Positions 34,281 through 44,416 of a stretch of 49,239 nt of DNA are shown piece after piece (the first letter of the stretch is position 1; each line of letters starts with the position of its first letter). The notes under the pieces are model-generated. The model searched no databases. It worked only from the letters and a program-made list of their open reading frames with translations, and had not been told where the DNA came from. Position numbers and translations under genes: made by a program. Origin of the DNA: Desulfuromusa sp. (GTDB lineage Bacteria; Desulfobacterota; Desulfuromonadia; Desulfuromonadales; Geopsychrobacteraceae); the NCBI GenBank assembly GCA_016744595.1, contig JADGEB010000023.1:1-49239 (forward strand), in the 5' to 3' direction.

Positions 34281-35258
34281 TCAGTTAACAGGGTTTACAT
34301 CCCCAGCTAGAATTCTCTCAACCTTGCCATTATTTAATTGCACACGCAACGCTCCTTCTGCATCAAGCCCAACGACAGTACCGCAAAGGATCTCGTTTCC
34401 CTGATCAACCTCAACCTTCATATTCATCATATTGCAGAGTTTTTCCCAACGACGCCTTATCGGAACAAACCCCTCCAACAGAAATTCAGAATAATATCTA
34501 TCCAGACACTGCAACAATTCCTGTAAAAAAATAAGTCGGTTAACCGATTTTCCTGTTTCTAAAAATGCAGAAGTTACTGGGTATTTGAGTTCTTCAGGAA
34601 ACTGTTCTTCGATCATATTCAAATTAACGCCAATCCCGAGAATAACAAAATGAATTTGTTCTGTCTCTGCGTTCATTTCATTAAGCAATCCCGCAATTTT
34701 AGCACCATTCACCAGAATATCATTCGGCCATTTGACTTTGGCAGAGAGACGACAAATTTTATTCAAGGTTTCGGCAACCGCAACGGCAGAAAGGAAAGTC
34801 AATTGAGGAGCTTGTTGAACAGGGATTTTAGGGCGTAACAGAATAGAGCAGTAGAGATTGACTCCAGAAGGGGATTCCCAGCGCCGACCAAGACGACCTC
34901 GGCCAGCGCTTTGTCGGTCGGCAACAACTACCGTGCCTTCAAGCGCTCCCTCTTCAGCCAACCGACGTGCCCGTGCATTGGTTGAATCTATTTCAGAAAG
35001 AGAAATGACAGATTGGCCAACCAACTGACAATTCAGTCCGTTCTCAATGTCAGCAGCCAGTAATAGATCTGGGACAGCCAACAAGCGATATCCTTGAGAA
35101 TGTTTAGCTTCTATTTCAAAACCCAGCTCACGTAACGCCCTGACCTGCTTCCATACCGCTGCCCGAGAAATATTCAGCGAACGGCTGATTTCCTGCCCCG
35201 ACATATATTGATCGGAATGAGTACGAAACAAACTAAGGATTTTGTCACGTGAGGTCAA
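34281..35258 (-). CDS. birA: Bifunctional biotin ligase/biotin operon repressor
   Basis: BirA attaches biotin to carrier lysines and, with its N-terminal helix-turn-helix, can repress biotin genes. The 325-residue protein has the winged helix ([20 protein letters not shown], then [14 protein letters not shown]), the biotinyl-AMP motif [14 protein letters not shown] and [17 protein letters not shown]. The long form suggests it regulates as well as ligates. Its likely client here is the carrier domain of the acyl-CoA carboxylase (Lys893, ends 22548). It sits 11 bases after nadC. Confidence 0.94.
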   Translation of the reverse strand: MTSRDKILSLFRTHSDQYMSGQEISRSLNISRAAVWKQVRALRELGFEIEAKHSQGYRLLAVPDLLLAADIENGLNCQLVGQSVISLSEIDSTNARARRLAEEGALEGTVVVADRQSAGRGRLGRRWESPSGVNLYCSILLRPKIPVQQAPQLTFLSAVAVAETLNKICRLSAKVKWPNDILVNGAKIAGLLNEMNAETEQIHFVILGIGVNLNMIEEQFPEELKYPVTSAFLETGKSVNRLIFLQELLQCLDRYYSEFLLEGFVPIRRRWEKLCNMMNMKVEVDQGNEILCGTVVGLDAEGALRVQLNNGKVERILAGDVNPVN

Positions 35259-35269
35259 TGGATCTCCAA

Positions 35270-36097
35270 TTAATCAAACAACATTGAAATATCTGCAGCA
35301 AGCACTGAATGGGTCAACGCACCGACAGAAATGATATCGACTCCTGTTTCGGCAATCTCGCGAACGCGTTCCAGGTTAACTCCACCAGAGGCTTCGACCA
35401 GAGCCCTTCCTGCAATCAACTCCACACCCTGCCGCATTTCATCCAAGTTCATATTGTCAAGCATGATGATGTCGGCACCAGCCTGCAACGCTTCTGTAAC
35501 TTCGGCTAAATTGCAGGTTTCAATTTCAATTTTGAGAGTATGGGGAAGTTGCTGTTTCGCACGCTCGATGGCAGCGCTAATGCCGCCAGCAGCTGCAATA
35601 TGATTTTCCTTAATCAGCACCCCATCAAACAAACCAATCCGATGGTTCCTGCCACCACCCATACGAACAGAATATTTATCTAAAGCCCGCAAACCAGGAA
35701 CCGTTTTACGTGTATCAACAATAGTTGTATTTGTTCCTGCCACCTCAGCAACATAACTGGCGGTTAAGCTGGCAATCCCACTCATTCGTTGCAGTAAATT
35801 GAGTGCAACTCGCTCACCCTGTAGCAATACGGAAGCCTTACCCTTTAACCAGGCGATCACTTCTCCCTTACGCACAGAGTAACCATCGGCAAAAATCTTT
35901 TCAAAGCTGACTTCTGGATCAAGAGTTCGAAAAACTTCTGCAGCTACATCAAGCCCTGCAAGAGTAAAATCTTCTTTAGCAACCAACTCAGCACGCGCGA
36001 CAGTATTATGGACAACTGTAACCTCAGTCGTGACATCTCCAAGACCAATATCTTCTGCCAGTGCCGTACGCACAATACGCTCAATTTCAAACTGCAT
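35270..36097 (-). CDS. nadC: Nicotinate-nucleotide pyrophosphorylase
   Basis: NadC converts quinolinate and PRPP to nicotinate mononucleotide in NAD synthesis. The 275-residue protein has NLLQRMSGIASLTA, VDTRKTVPGLRALDKYSVRMGG, GGRNHRIGLFDGVLIKENHI and the C-terminal ASGGVNLERVREIAETGVDIISVGALTHS, all family signatures. It is the first gene of the nadC-birA-coaX cofactor operon and is divergent from the OmpA lipoprotein gene across about 205 bases. Confidence 0.96.
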   Translation of the reverse strand: MQFEIERIVRTALAEDIGLGDVTTEVTVVHNTVARAELVAKEDFTLAGLDVAAEVFRTLDPEVSFEKIFADGYSVRKGEVIAWLKGKASVLLQGERVALNLLQRMSGIASLTASYVAEVAGTNTTIVDTRKTVPGLRALDKYSVRMGGGRNHRIGLFDGVLIKENHIAAAGGISAAIERAKQQLPHTLKIEIETCNLAEVTEALQAGADIIMLDNMNLDEMRQGVELIAGRALVEASGGVNLERVREIAETGVDIISVGALTHSVLAADISMLFD

Positions 36098-36304
36098 CTA
36101 ATTAATACTCCAGACAGGTGTAATAGGCTCAAATATGTCGGGATGATTGGAAAAAACGAGCCTAATCTATAGCATAACGGCTATTTCTCTCGCAACCGAA
36201 AACACTGCTCTTAACTGAGCAAATCCTCTTTACATTTCCACAACTTGTGGTAAAAATAAGTCTTTCATAAAAAGATCCTGCTTAATTCTTCAAAAGGAGA
36301 ACAA

Positions 36305-37210
36305 ATGAAAAGTCTATTCATTATTTTGCTACTTGCTCTACCTCTCGTTCTGGGCGCCTGTGTCAGCAAAAACACTTATCAGCAAAAAGTCAACGAAGCA
36401 GATCTATTAACTCGTGACGTTGCAGACTTATCAACGACCACCATGGAATTGCGTAATGATAAAAAACAGTTGCAGGATGACCTGTCCAAACTAAACGCTC
36501 GACTAGTAGAGGCCTTGCAACAAAATTCCAAACTCCAACGTGACCTGTTAGCAGCGTACGCCAATCAGGAACGTCAGGAAGGAAACCTGTCTTTACACCA
36601 GCAACAGATCACCGCAATGCATGAACAGTTGACCGACATGCAACAGACCAATGACCATTTACTCACCACTATCGAAGAATTGAACCAGGCATTGGAAAAA
36701 GAAAAAATTGCACGGGAAGCTCGTCTTGCAAAAGTTAAGAACACCTACAATCAACTGGTTGGTGCATTGGAAGAAGAGATAAAACGTGGTGAATTGACGA
36801 TCTCAAACCTGGAAGGACAACTGTCCGTCAACCTGCTCAATAAAATTCTTTTTGATTCTGGAAAAACAGCCATAAAAAAAGAAGGCCAAAAGGTTCTTAA
36901 GAGTCTGGGCGATGTCCTCAGTAAGTTTCCCAACAAATCATTACAAATAGCCGGACATACCGACAACGTTCAGATCAGTGAACGATTGAGAGAGCGTTAC
37001 CCCTCCAACTGGGAACTTTCAACCGCTCGAGCCACCAGTGTTGTCCATTTTCTGCAGGATAACGTTGGCTTATCAGGGGAGCGCATGATTGCTGCTGGAT
37101 ATAGCGAATATCAACCGGTAGCCGACAATGAAGAAGTAGAAGGCCGTGCCCTGAATCGGCGTATTCAGATTCTTCTGGTGCCGTTTAAAACTGTAAACCC
37201 AACAGAATAA
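36305..37210 (+). CDS. OmpA-family lipoprotein with coiled-coil stalk
   Basis: A 301-residue protein. It has a lipoprotein signal peptide with lipobox LGAC (Cys19), a long heptad-rich coiled coil (about residues 25-175, ending LEGQLSV), and a C-terminal OmpA/MotB-like domain starting NKILFDSGKTAI and containing GHTDNVQI and ALNRRIQILL, the peptidoglycan-binding signature. It probably links the outer membrane to peptidoglycan. AAAGGAG lies upstream of the ATG. It stands alone. Confidence 0.87.
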   Translation: MKSLFIILLLALPLVLGACVSKNTYQQKVNEADLLTRDVADLSTTTMELRNDKKQLQDDLSKLNARLVEALQQNSKLQRDLLAAYANQERQEGNLSLHQQQITAMHEQLTDMQQTNDHLLTTIEELNQALEKEKIAREARLAKVKNTYNQLVGALEEEIKRGELTISNLEGQLSVNLLNKILFDSGKTAIKKEGQKVLKSLGDVLSKFPNKSLQIAGHTDNVQISERLRERYPSNWELSTARATSVVHFLQDNVGLSGERMIAAGYSEYQPVADNEEVEGRALNRRIQILLVPFKTVNPTE

Positions 37211-37533
37211 ATTAAGTAATGTGATCGCCAACAAAACACAAACCCCGTAGATCTATCCTAGCCTACAGGGTTTGTCGTGAGCACTTCCAAATACAACAAT
37301 AAAGGTTGACTTTTGCTATTCCTCAGCCCTTAATCGGTTATTCTTAAGTATAGTTTTTTGAGATATCGATCAATATTCACAGTTAAATTGGAAAATATTT
37401 CCATCGACTTTATCCAGAAATACAGAAGTTGCCTTTTACTAACTCATTTGAAATTGACCAAGTTGACGATAGAATCAAGTCGCAATTAATAATGTAAATA
37501 TTACCTTTTAGCAAAACACCACAAGGCAGAATT
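37211..37533. other. Intergenic region before nhaA
   Basis: These 323 bases hold the stem-loop at 37238-37275 but no supportable gene; the rest is AT-rich and unremarkable. A promoter for nhaA is expected but was not resolved. Confidence 0.5.
37238..37275 (+). terminator. Stem-loop after the OmpA lipoprotein gene (probable terminator)
   Basis: ACAAACCC and GGGTTTGT pair perfectly; the inner GTAG and CTAC extend the stem after one mismatch, with a 12-base loop. No T run follows, so termination may be inefficient. Confidence 0.45.
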
Positions 37534-38715
37534 ATGATCACGACCATTCATACCTTTATAAAAAGGGAATCATCAGCAGGGATTCTCCTTGTTTTTGTCA
37601 CTATTGTTGCCCTAGTTTTGAAAAATAGTGGTTTATCTGAATTCTATAGCAGTTTTCTACATACACATGTAGAAATCCGTTTTGGCAGTTTACAAATCGC
37701 CAAGCCTCTATTGCTCTGGGTCAATGATGGACTCATGGCGGTCTTTTTCTTTCTTATCGGCCTGGAGGTTAAAAGAGAAGTACTGGAAGGCCATCTGTCT
37801 TCTCTTAGCCAAGTTGTTCTGCCAGGGGTTGCAGCAATTGGTGGGATGGTTGTTCCGGCTTTGGTTTTTATTGCTTTTAACCAAGGTGAATCTTTTGCAA
37901 TGAAGGGTTGGGCAATACCAACCGCTACAGATATTGCCTTTGCCCTAGGGGTTTTGTCCCTATTAGGAAACAGGGTTCCTCTTTCTCTCAAGGTGTTTTT
38001 GTTAGCGTTGGCCATCATAGATGATTTAGGTGCCATTGTTATCATTGCCCTGTTCTACACAAGTGAACTTTCGACCATGTCAATCATCATAGCTACCATT
38101 GCACTGACAATTTTGTTTGTTATGAATAGATGCTGTGTTGCTCTTAAGGCCGCCTATATTCTGGTCGGTATTGTGTTGTGGGTCAGTGTATTGAAATCTG
38201 GCGTTCATGCAACACTGGCAGGGGTTGCACTGGCATTTATGATCCCCTTTAACTGCAAAAACAGAGACGGTAAAACCTGTGCAATGAGCAAAGAGATGGA
38301 ACATGACCTGCACTACTGGGTGGCGTTTATGATTTTACCTCTTTTTGCTTTTGTGAATGCCGGGGTTGATTTAAGGGGAATATCAGTCGTAGAAATGTTT
38401 ACACCAGTCCCTATGGGTATCATGCTTGGCTTATTCATCGGAAAACAAGTGGGCGTATTTGGATTTAGCTGGTTAGCAATAAAAGCTAGGATTGCTAAAC
38501 TCCCTGATGGTGGAAGTTGGGGACAGTTGTATGGAGTATCTATTCTCACTGGCATTGGTTTCACCATGAGTCTATTTGTTGATTCATTGGCTTACAACGA
38601 TACTCAAATTTTTCATTATGCAGATAAACTGGCCATACTTCTAGGGTCATTTCTTTCTGCGACCGTAGGATATTTCGTACTGAAATCTACGTCCAAAGCT
38701 GATCCCCTCGAATAA
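37534..38715 (+). CDS. nhaA: Na+/H+ antiporter NhaA
   Basis: NhaA exports sodium in exchange for protons and supports pH and salt balance. The 393-residue protein has about twelve helices. The ion-binding aspartates lie at exactly the E. coli positions: Asp133 in TATDIAFALGV and Asp163-Asp164 in AIIDDLGAIVII. MAVFFFLIGLEVKRE near the start is also typical. It stands alone, and its presence fits a marine or saline habitat (inference). Confidence 0.95.
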   Translation: MITTIHTFIKRESSAGILLVFVTIVALVLKNSGLSEFYSSFLHTHVEIRFGSLQIAKPLLLWVNDGLMAVFFFLIGLEVKREVLEGHLSSLSQVVLPGVAAIGGMVVPALVFIAFNQGESFAMKGWAIPTATDIAFALGVLSLLGNRVPLSLKVFLLALAIIDDLGAIVIIALFYTSELSTMSIIIATIALTILFVMNRCCVALKAAYILVGIVLWVSVLKSGVHATLAGVALAFMIPFNCKNRDGKTCAMSKEMEHDLHYWVAFMILPLFAFVNAGVDLRGISVVEMFTPVPMGIMLGLFIGKQVGVFGFSWLAIKARIAKLPDGGSWGQLYGVSILTGIGFTMSLFVDSLAYNDTQIFHYADKLAILLGSFLSATVGYFVLKSTSKADPLE

Positions 38716-38823
38716 GCCCTAAAATATATTCATTTTTTGATGCCTTTCGACTGCCCCCTTGGGTGTCCTCGATAGGTACCTGTTCCTAATTCGCCTCGAA
38801 TACCACATTTAGTGTTTTCGAGT

Positions 38824-39972
38824 CTAAGTTTCAGAACACAAAACAACCCGATTCCGCCCTTCATGCTTGGCTTGATAAAGGGCATTATCAACTCGCTTCA
38901 GCAGCGTGTCGGTGCTGTCCCCTTCATGAAGTTGAGCAACCCCCAGACTGATCGTAATCGATCCGGCATCGACAAATTGTTCTTGTTCCACCTCGACCCT
39001 GATTCTTTCTGCAAAGGGACCTGCCTCCTCAATCAGAGTGGTGGGTAGCAAAATCAAAAATTCCTCTCCACCCCAACGGATTAACAGGTCTCCCTGACGG
39101 ATCAGGCCACGAATCAACTGACTAAGCTGCTTGAGAACCAAATCCCCAACACTGTGACCATATTTATCATTTACCTTTTTGAAATGATCGATGTCGAGCA
39201 TGATTAGCGAAAACGGTGTCTTTTCCTGCTTGGCACGGTGGTGTTCCTGAATGATCGATTCATCAAATTTGCGGCGATTGTAGGTCTCCGTTAAAGTATC
39301 GGTTACTGCCAACTGTTCAACCTGTAACAGACTTTCATTTAACTGGGCGGCAAGGTCTCCAACCTCAATCAAAGCACGGTTCAACTCATGCGTCCGTTCC
39401 TCTACCCGGATTTCCAATTGCTCCTTAGCCTGTTTAGTTTCTTGCTCTGCCTGACGACGCTGCTGGCTTTCAGAACCAATCCGGGTCAGCAAATCAAAAA
39501 AACGGGCAAAAAACCTCATCAGATAACTGATTCGCTGCTCAGAGACCACCGGTATTGCGTCCAACGTTTGGAGATATTCTTCTATATCAAATCCGTAAGC
39601 AATTGCTTGCCGACGAAAGTAGTCTCGATCAAGAGGATGATGGTGGAATTGGCCAAGAAAAAAGAACCCGAGGGGGACATCATCAAGCAGAATCGGAATG
39701 GCCACCTCAATGAGACCATTCGGACAAGGATAAGTGAGATATTCTTTCGAATCGAGATATTCCTGGATTCGAAATTCACTTAAAATGCAGTTTTTACGAC
39801 TTTCTGGGTTTGTACGATGAAAATCGGTACAAATTCGCTGCCAGCCGATCGCGACCAACCAGTTATGGTTCGTATCCATCACTCCAACTGCAATACCTGC
39901 AGCTTCATAAAAAAAGTGCATTAATTCTTTCAGCTCATCCAGATTTATTATTTCTTGTAAACTGAGGTTCAT
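38824..39972 (-). CDS. PocR-domain diguanylate cyclase
   Basis: The 382-residue protein has an N-terminal PocR-type sensory domain (about residues 5-160) with VGVMDTNHNWLVAIGWQ, a Cys-containing CTDFHR...NCILS...YPCPNGL pattern and PLGFFFLGQF. A coiled coil (about 165-225) follows, then a GGDEF domain with active RWGGEEF and the RxxD inhibitory site (RQGD) five residues before it. It should make c-di-GMP in response to a small ligand or redox state sensed by the cysteines; the ligand is unknown. The ATG at 39972 has GGGAGGG upstream; an earlier ATG at 40026 is less likely. It is alone, convergent with nhaA. Confidence 0.9.
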   Translation of the reverse strand: MNLSLQEIINLDELKELMHFFYEAAGIAVGVMDTNHNWLVAIGWQRICTDFHRTNPESRKNCILSEFRIQEYLDSKEYLTYPCPNGLIEVAIPILLDDVPLGFFFLGQFHHHPLDRDYFRRQAIAYGFDIEEYLQTLDAIPVVSEQRISYLMRFFARFFDLLTRIGSESQQRRQAEQETKQAKEQLEIRVEERTHELNRALIEVGDLAAQLNESLLQVEQLAVTDTLTETYNRRKFDESIIQEHHRAKQEKTPFSLIMLDIDHFKKVNDKYGHSVGDLVLKQLSQLIRGLIRQGDLLIRWGGEEFLILLPTTLIEEAGPFAERIRVEVEQEQFVDAGSITISLGVAQLHEGDSTDTLLKRVDNALYQAKHEGRNRVVLCSET

Positions 39973-40148
39973 ATCGCCCTCCCTCAGACAAGATAACGTA
40001 AAGATGCCGCACAAAGTTCTAAGCACAAAACAAGATACTATTAGTAGTATAGCAAATTACTCTCTATATTCAACAAGATGAACGTCAAGAAAAACTATTC
40101 TGTACCGCCATTCATCACAATAATTATTCCAATCTGAACTTGTTGCAG

Positions 40149-40160
40149 TTGTTACAACAA
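40149..40160. promoter_or_regulatory. Palindrome upstream of the RND efflux operon
   Basis: TTGTT AC AACAA is a perfect 5-base inverted repeat 58 bases before the adaptor ATG, with a second copy of TTGTT nearby. A TetR-type repressor site is a plausible guess. No regulator gene is adjacent. Confidence 0.3.
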
Positions 40161-40217
40161 TAACGTAATCTCTTCTTTATTGAACCAAACGTTCCAAACT
40201 AATATTTAGGAGTTTAC

Positions 40218-41288
40218 ATGTTACAAAGCACTTTTTTACTGATATCCATGTTCATTCTATTGTTCATCTCCCCTGTTTTTGCAGAGAACAAAGTACAACA
40301 GAAACAGCCAGGGTCTCCTCCTATGTTGATTGAAGTCGCGCAGGTGACCCAAGGTGAGTCCGAACCTTTGGTCGAACGAATAGGGACGGTTCGTTACGCA
40401 CGTGTCTCACGTGTTGCATCTGAGCTCTCAGGCCTGGTCGAAAATGTTCATTTCACCGAAGGGGATAGGGTTATAACAGGACAGCCATTAGTTCAACTAC
40501 GCAACGATCTGCTAAAGAAATCGATTGAAAGCACCAAAGCCAGTTACGAACAAATTCAAGTGGAACTGGAACATGCAAAGAAAGGTCTTGACCGGATCAA
40601 ATCCCTCTTTGAGGAGAAGTCGGTTTCAGAATCAGTCTATGACGACAGTTACTATAAAGTCTTAGGTTTGGGAAAACGCGCCGCAACGATGAAAGCCGCT
40701 TACGAGAAACAGCTTCTTGAGTTGAGAAAAACAACTATCACTGCCCCATTCGGCGGATTAGTACAAAAAAAGTCGACCGAACAGGGTGAGTGGATTTCAA
40801 CTGGCGGACAAATTGCCCTGATTGCAAATGATTTAGAGCTTGAAGTCCATATCGACATACCCCAAGAGCAACTTTCTTACCTTGAAAAGGGTCAAACAAT
40901 ATCAGTTCGCTGTGCAGGACAGCAGTATATGAGTAAATTCTCCTATATTGTTCCTCAGGGCGATACTGCCACTCGCACCTTTACAATCAAATTAAAGCTA
41001 AAAGATGCCAACAACCTGATTGAAGGAATGGAGGCTTATGCGCAACTCCCCAATGGTTTAAAACAGCAAAGTCTGCTGGTTCCACGTGATGCAGTTATCA
41101 AGCAGTTTGGTCAGGATGTATTGTTTATCGCCGTCGCAGGAAAAGCGACAATGATTCCGATTCAAATCAGCGGCTACCAAGAGATGTACACAGCCGTAAG
41201 TGGCTCCGGTCTGAGCGAAGGAATGCAGGTTGTTATCAAAGGCAATGAACGTATTCGTGACGGTCAAGCCATTCGATTTAATCAATAG
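40218..41288 (+). CDS. RND efflux periplasmic adaptor (membrane fusion protein)
   Basis: The adaptor joins the inner-membrane pump to the outer-membrane channel. The 356-residue protein starts with a signal peptide (about 1-22, ending FAEN). It then has the lipoyl/barrel-sandwich hybrid (VSRVASELSGLVENVHFTEGDRVITGQPLVQL), a helical hairpin (about 90-150), and the matching half (ITAPFGGLVQKKSTEQGEWIS), followed by the beta-barrel and membrane-proximal domains. TTTAGGAG precedes the ATG. It starts the three-gene efflux operon, eight bases before the permease. Confidence 0.92.
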   Translation: MLQSTFLLISMFILLFISPVFAENKVQQKQPGSPPMLIEVAQVTQGESEPLVERIGTVRYARVSRVASELSGLVENVHFTEGDRVITGQPLVQLRNDLLKKSIESTKASYEQIQVELEHAKKGLDRIKSLFEEKSVSESVYDDSYYKVLGLGKRAATMKAAYEKQLLELRKTTITAPFGGLVQKKSTEQGEWISTGGQIALIANDLELEVHIDIPQEQLSYLEKGQTISVRCAGQQYMSKFSYIVPQGDTATRTFTIKLKLKDANNLIEGMEAYAQLPNGLKQQSLLVPRDAVIKQFGQDVLFIAVAGKATMIPIQISGYQEMYTAVSGSGLSEGMQVVIKGNERIRDGQAIRFNQ

Positions 41289-41296
41289 GTCTAACT

Positions 41297-44200
41297 ATGG
41301 ATATCATCCGCTTTTCTATTCTTAAGCCAGTTACAATTATAGCAGCAACAATTATGGTGCTGATGTTTGGCATCATCAGCCTGAATCGTCTTCCCTATCA
41401 GCTCAGTCCTACAGTGATTGAACCTGAAATTCAAGTGAAAACCACCTGGCGTGGAGCAACTCCCTATGAGGTTGAGCGTGAAATTATTGAAGAACAAGAA
41501 AACACCCTTAAAGGACTCCCTGACCTGGTTGAAATGGAGAGTGAAGCTCGTAACAGCCAAGGAAGTGTAACGCTGCGTTTCAAAGTTGGAACCAGTGTGG
41601 AAGAAGCTCTACTCCGAGTTTCAAATAAAATCAATGAAGTACCATCTTATCCAGCTGGAGTTGACAATCCAGTGGTGAATGCCTCAGGTGCGACAGCCTC
41701 TCCAGTTATCTGGATGATTCTCAAAACCACGACAGGAAATGAGCGTCAGGTACAAACTTATCTGACCTTTTTTGAAGATGAGATCCGCCAACATATTGAA
41801 CGAGTTAAAGGGGTTTCAGATCTGTTTGTTGGCAGCGGTACTGAAGAGGAAATGCATGTTGTCATCAACGCAGAAAAACTAGCCGCTTATAATCTGACCA
41901 TCAATAATGTCATTGACGCAATCCAGAGCGAAAATATCAATATTTCTGCAGGAACCATAGGTGTCGGACGGCGGGATTTCAGGGTTCGAACCACCGGAGA
42001 ATTCAATAGCACTTCTGAAATTAATCAGGTTGTACTGCGATCCACTGGCCAGCAGCGGATCATGCTGGCTGATGTGGCCGAAGTGACGCCTTCTTTTGCC
42101 AAGAAGAGATCCGTAGTTCTGCATAATGGCATTCCAGGAATAGCAATTGGAATACGACCTGAAACGGGGACGAATATCCTCGAAATGACCAACTTGGTTG
42201 AAGAACGTTACAATTGGCTAAACAAAAACAAATTGGCTCCAGAAAAGTTACAGCTTGCTTGGGTCTACGACCAACGCTTTTACATCAATGGTGCGATCAA
42301 TCAGATTAAGCAAAATATTATGATCGGGGGACTGCTGGCTATTGGAGTGCTACTATTATTTCTCCGCAGCTTGAGGTCAACAATCGTCGTCGCAACCGCA
42401 ATTCCGATCAGTATCTTCGGTACCTTTGTTTTTCTCGACCTGTTGGGGCGAAACCTGAATGTGGTTAGTCTGGCCGGGATTGCATTCGCCGTTGGTATGT
42501 TGGTCGATAATGCGATCGTCGTCATAGAAAATATTGACCGACACCGGCAGATGGGGAAAGATTCTTACACCGCCTCCCTAGATGGAGCTAAAGAAGTTTG
42601 GGGTGCGGTTCTCGCTTCCACCATCACAACCGTTGCAGTTTTTCTACCAGTCGTTTTTATTCAAGAAGAAGCAGGACAGTTATTCCGCGATATTGCAATT
42701 GCAGTTGTCGCCGCTGTAACCTTGAGTCTGTTTGTCTCTGTCTCCGTCATTCCGATGTTTTCCAATAAACTGTTCAACCGGAAATCGAAAAAAACCAAGA
42801 TGCACATTCCAGTGATCGATTCTATCGGTCAAGGGTTTTCCACACACGTGATGAAGTTAGTTGAATGGACTATCCGCAATTGGTTGACCCGTTTGGCAAC
42901 TTTGACCATTCTGATTAGCCTTGCCGCAGCTTGCGTTTGGCTTCTGACCCCTAAAATGGAGTATCTTCCTCAAGGCAATCGAAATTTTGTCCTTAGCATT
43001 CTGGTTCCCCCGCCAGGCTTGTCAACCGCTGAACGTGTAGATATAGGTAACCGTTTTTTCAAAATGGCCACCCCACACATTGGCCAAGACAAGGATGATT
43101 TGCCAGCGATCAAAAATATGTTTTACGTTGGGTCGGAAGGATTCATGATTTCAGGAGCCATGAGTGAACATTGGGATCGTGCTTCAGAACTTCTTCCTTT
43201 CTATAACCGAATGATTTACAGCATCCCCGGAATGTATGGAGTCAGCCTCCAACCAGGAGTCTTCGAATCTGGAATCGGCGAAGGACGTGCCATCAAACTC
43301 AACGTCAGCGGCAACGACTTGAACCAGATTGTTGCAGCAACCGGAACCATGTTTGGTATGATCCGTGGTCAGTTAGAAGGAACGCAGGTTCGACCTGTTC
43401 CGTCAATCGAACTGACTTATCCAGAAACGCGGATTGTACCAGATCGTGATCGCCTGAAAGCAAACGGTATGTCAACTCGTGATCTAGGAATTGCTCTGGA
43501 TGTTCTGATGGATGGACGCGTCATCGGTGATTACAAGCAAGAAGGCAAGAAAAAAATTGACCTGATTTTGAAGGCTGCGGATCAGGACATACCAACGCCA
43601 GAAGTTCTTTATCAGGCAACCCTTGCCACCCCACAAGGAAAAATTATTCCAGTATCATCTCTGGCGACGCTACAACAAACCACCGGTATGGCGCTGATAC
43701 GCCACCTTGAGCGAGCTCGTACAGTGACTCTGCAAATCACTCCACCTAAGTCGATGCCACTACAAACAGCCATGGAAACCATCGAAGAGAAGATCATTCC
43801 TCAAGTACGCGGGATGGGGTTGTTGGATGGCTTGCAAGTAGATATCAGTGGGGCAGCAGACAAGTTAGTTGAGACACGTCGAGTTCTACAATGGAATTTT
43901 TTACTCGCAATATTGATTGCCTACCTGCTGATGGCATCCTTATTTGGAAACTTTATTTATCCTCTGATTATTATGCTGACGGTTCCATTAGCCGGAGCAG
44001 GGGGTTTTCTTGGGCTGAAACTATTAAATACCTTCATCGTCCCGCAACCAATGGATGTTCTCACCATGCTTGGCTTTGTTATTCTTATTGGGATCGTGGT
44101 AAACAATGCGATCCTGATTGTCCACCAATCATTGAACAATTTTCACTCTGGTGGCATGGACTACAAAGAAGCAGTTCTGGAATCGACACGTAGCCGCTTA

Positions 44201-44416
44201 CGACCAATTTATATGAGCGCAACCACCAGTATTTTCGGTATGCTGCCACTGGTTCTGATCCCCGGACCGGGTTCGGAGCTTTATCGTGGTCTGGGCAGTG
44301 TCATTGTTGGTGGGCTGGGAGTTTCCACAGTCTTTACTATCTTTGTCATCCCGGCAATCCTGATCTTTGTTATTCGAATAGAAAAACGAAAAACACCTCA
44401 AGGGGGAAATTTATGA
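41297..44416 (+). CDS. RND-family multidrug/solute efflux permease
   Basis: The 1039-residue inner-membrane pump has the usual duplicated layout: helix 1, porter domain, helices 2-7, second porter domain, helices 8-12. The N-terminus IRFSILKPVTIIAATIMVLMFG is typical. In helix 4 the sequence is GMLVDNAIVVIENIDRH where AcrB has VDDAIVV, and in helix 10 GIVVNNAILIVHQ where AcrB has the proton-relay Lys (SAKNAIL). This places it in the VDN-type RND group rather than the classic AcrB one. The substrate is unknown. The stop overlaps the TolC-like start as ATGA. Confidence 0.93.
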   Translation: MDIIRFSILKPVTIIAATIMVLMFGIISLNRLPYQLSPTVIEPEIQVKTTWRGATPYEVEREIIEEQENTLKGLPDLVEMESEARNSQGSVTLRFKVGTSVEEALLRVSNKINEVPSYPAGVDNPVVNASGATASPVIWMILKTTTGNERQVQTYLTFFEDEIRQHIERVKGVSDLFVGSGTEEEMHVVINAEKLAAYNLTINNVIDAIQSENINISAGTIGVGRRDFRVRTTGEFNSTSEINQVVLRSTGQQRIMLADVAEVTPSFAKKRSVVLHNGIPGIAIGIRPETGTNILEMTNLVEERYNWLNKNKLAPEKLQLAWVYDQRFYINGAINQIKQNIMIGGLLAIGVLLLFLRSLRSTIVVATAIPISIFGTFVFLDLLGRNLNVVSLAGIAFAVGMLVDNAIVVIENIDRHRQMGKDSYTASLDGAKEVWGAVLASTITTVAVFLPVVFIQEEAGQLFRDIAIAVVAAVTLSLFVSVSVIPMFSNKLFNRKSKKTKMHIPVIDSIGQGFSTHVMKLVEWTIRNWLTRLATLTILISLAAACVWLLTPKMEYLPQGNRNFVLSILVPPPGLSTAERVDIGNRFFKMATPHIGQDKDDLPAIKNMFYVGSEGFMISGAMSEHWDRASELLPFYNRMIYSIPGMYGVSLQPGVFESGIGEGRAIKLNVSGNDLNQIVAATGTMFGMIRGQLEGTQVRPVPSIELTYPETRIVPDRDRLKANGMSTRDLGIALDVLMDGRVIGDYKQEGKKKIDLILKAADQDIPTPEVLYQATLATPQGKIIPVSSLATLQQTTGMALIRHLERARTVTLQITPPKSMPLQTAMETIEEKIIPQVRGMGLLDGLQVDISGAADKLVETRRVLQWNFLLAILIAYLLMASLFGNFIYPLIIMLTVPLAGAGGFLGLKLLNTFIVPQPMDVLTMLGFVILIGIVVNNAILIVHQSLNNFHSGGMDYKEAVLESTRSRLRPIYMSATTSIFGMLPLVLIPGPGSELYRGLGSVIVGGLGVSTVFTIFVIPAILIFVIRIEKRKTPQGGNL

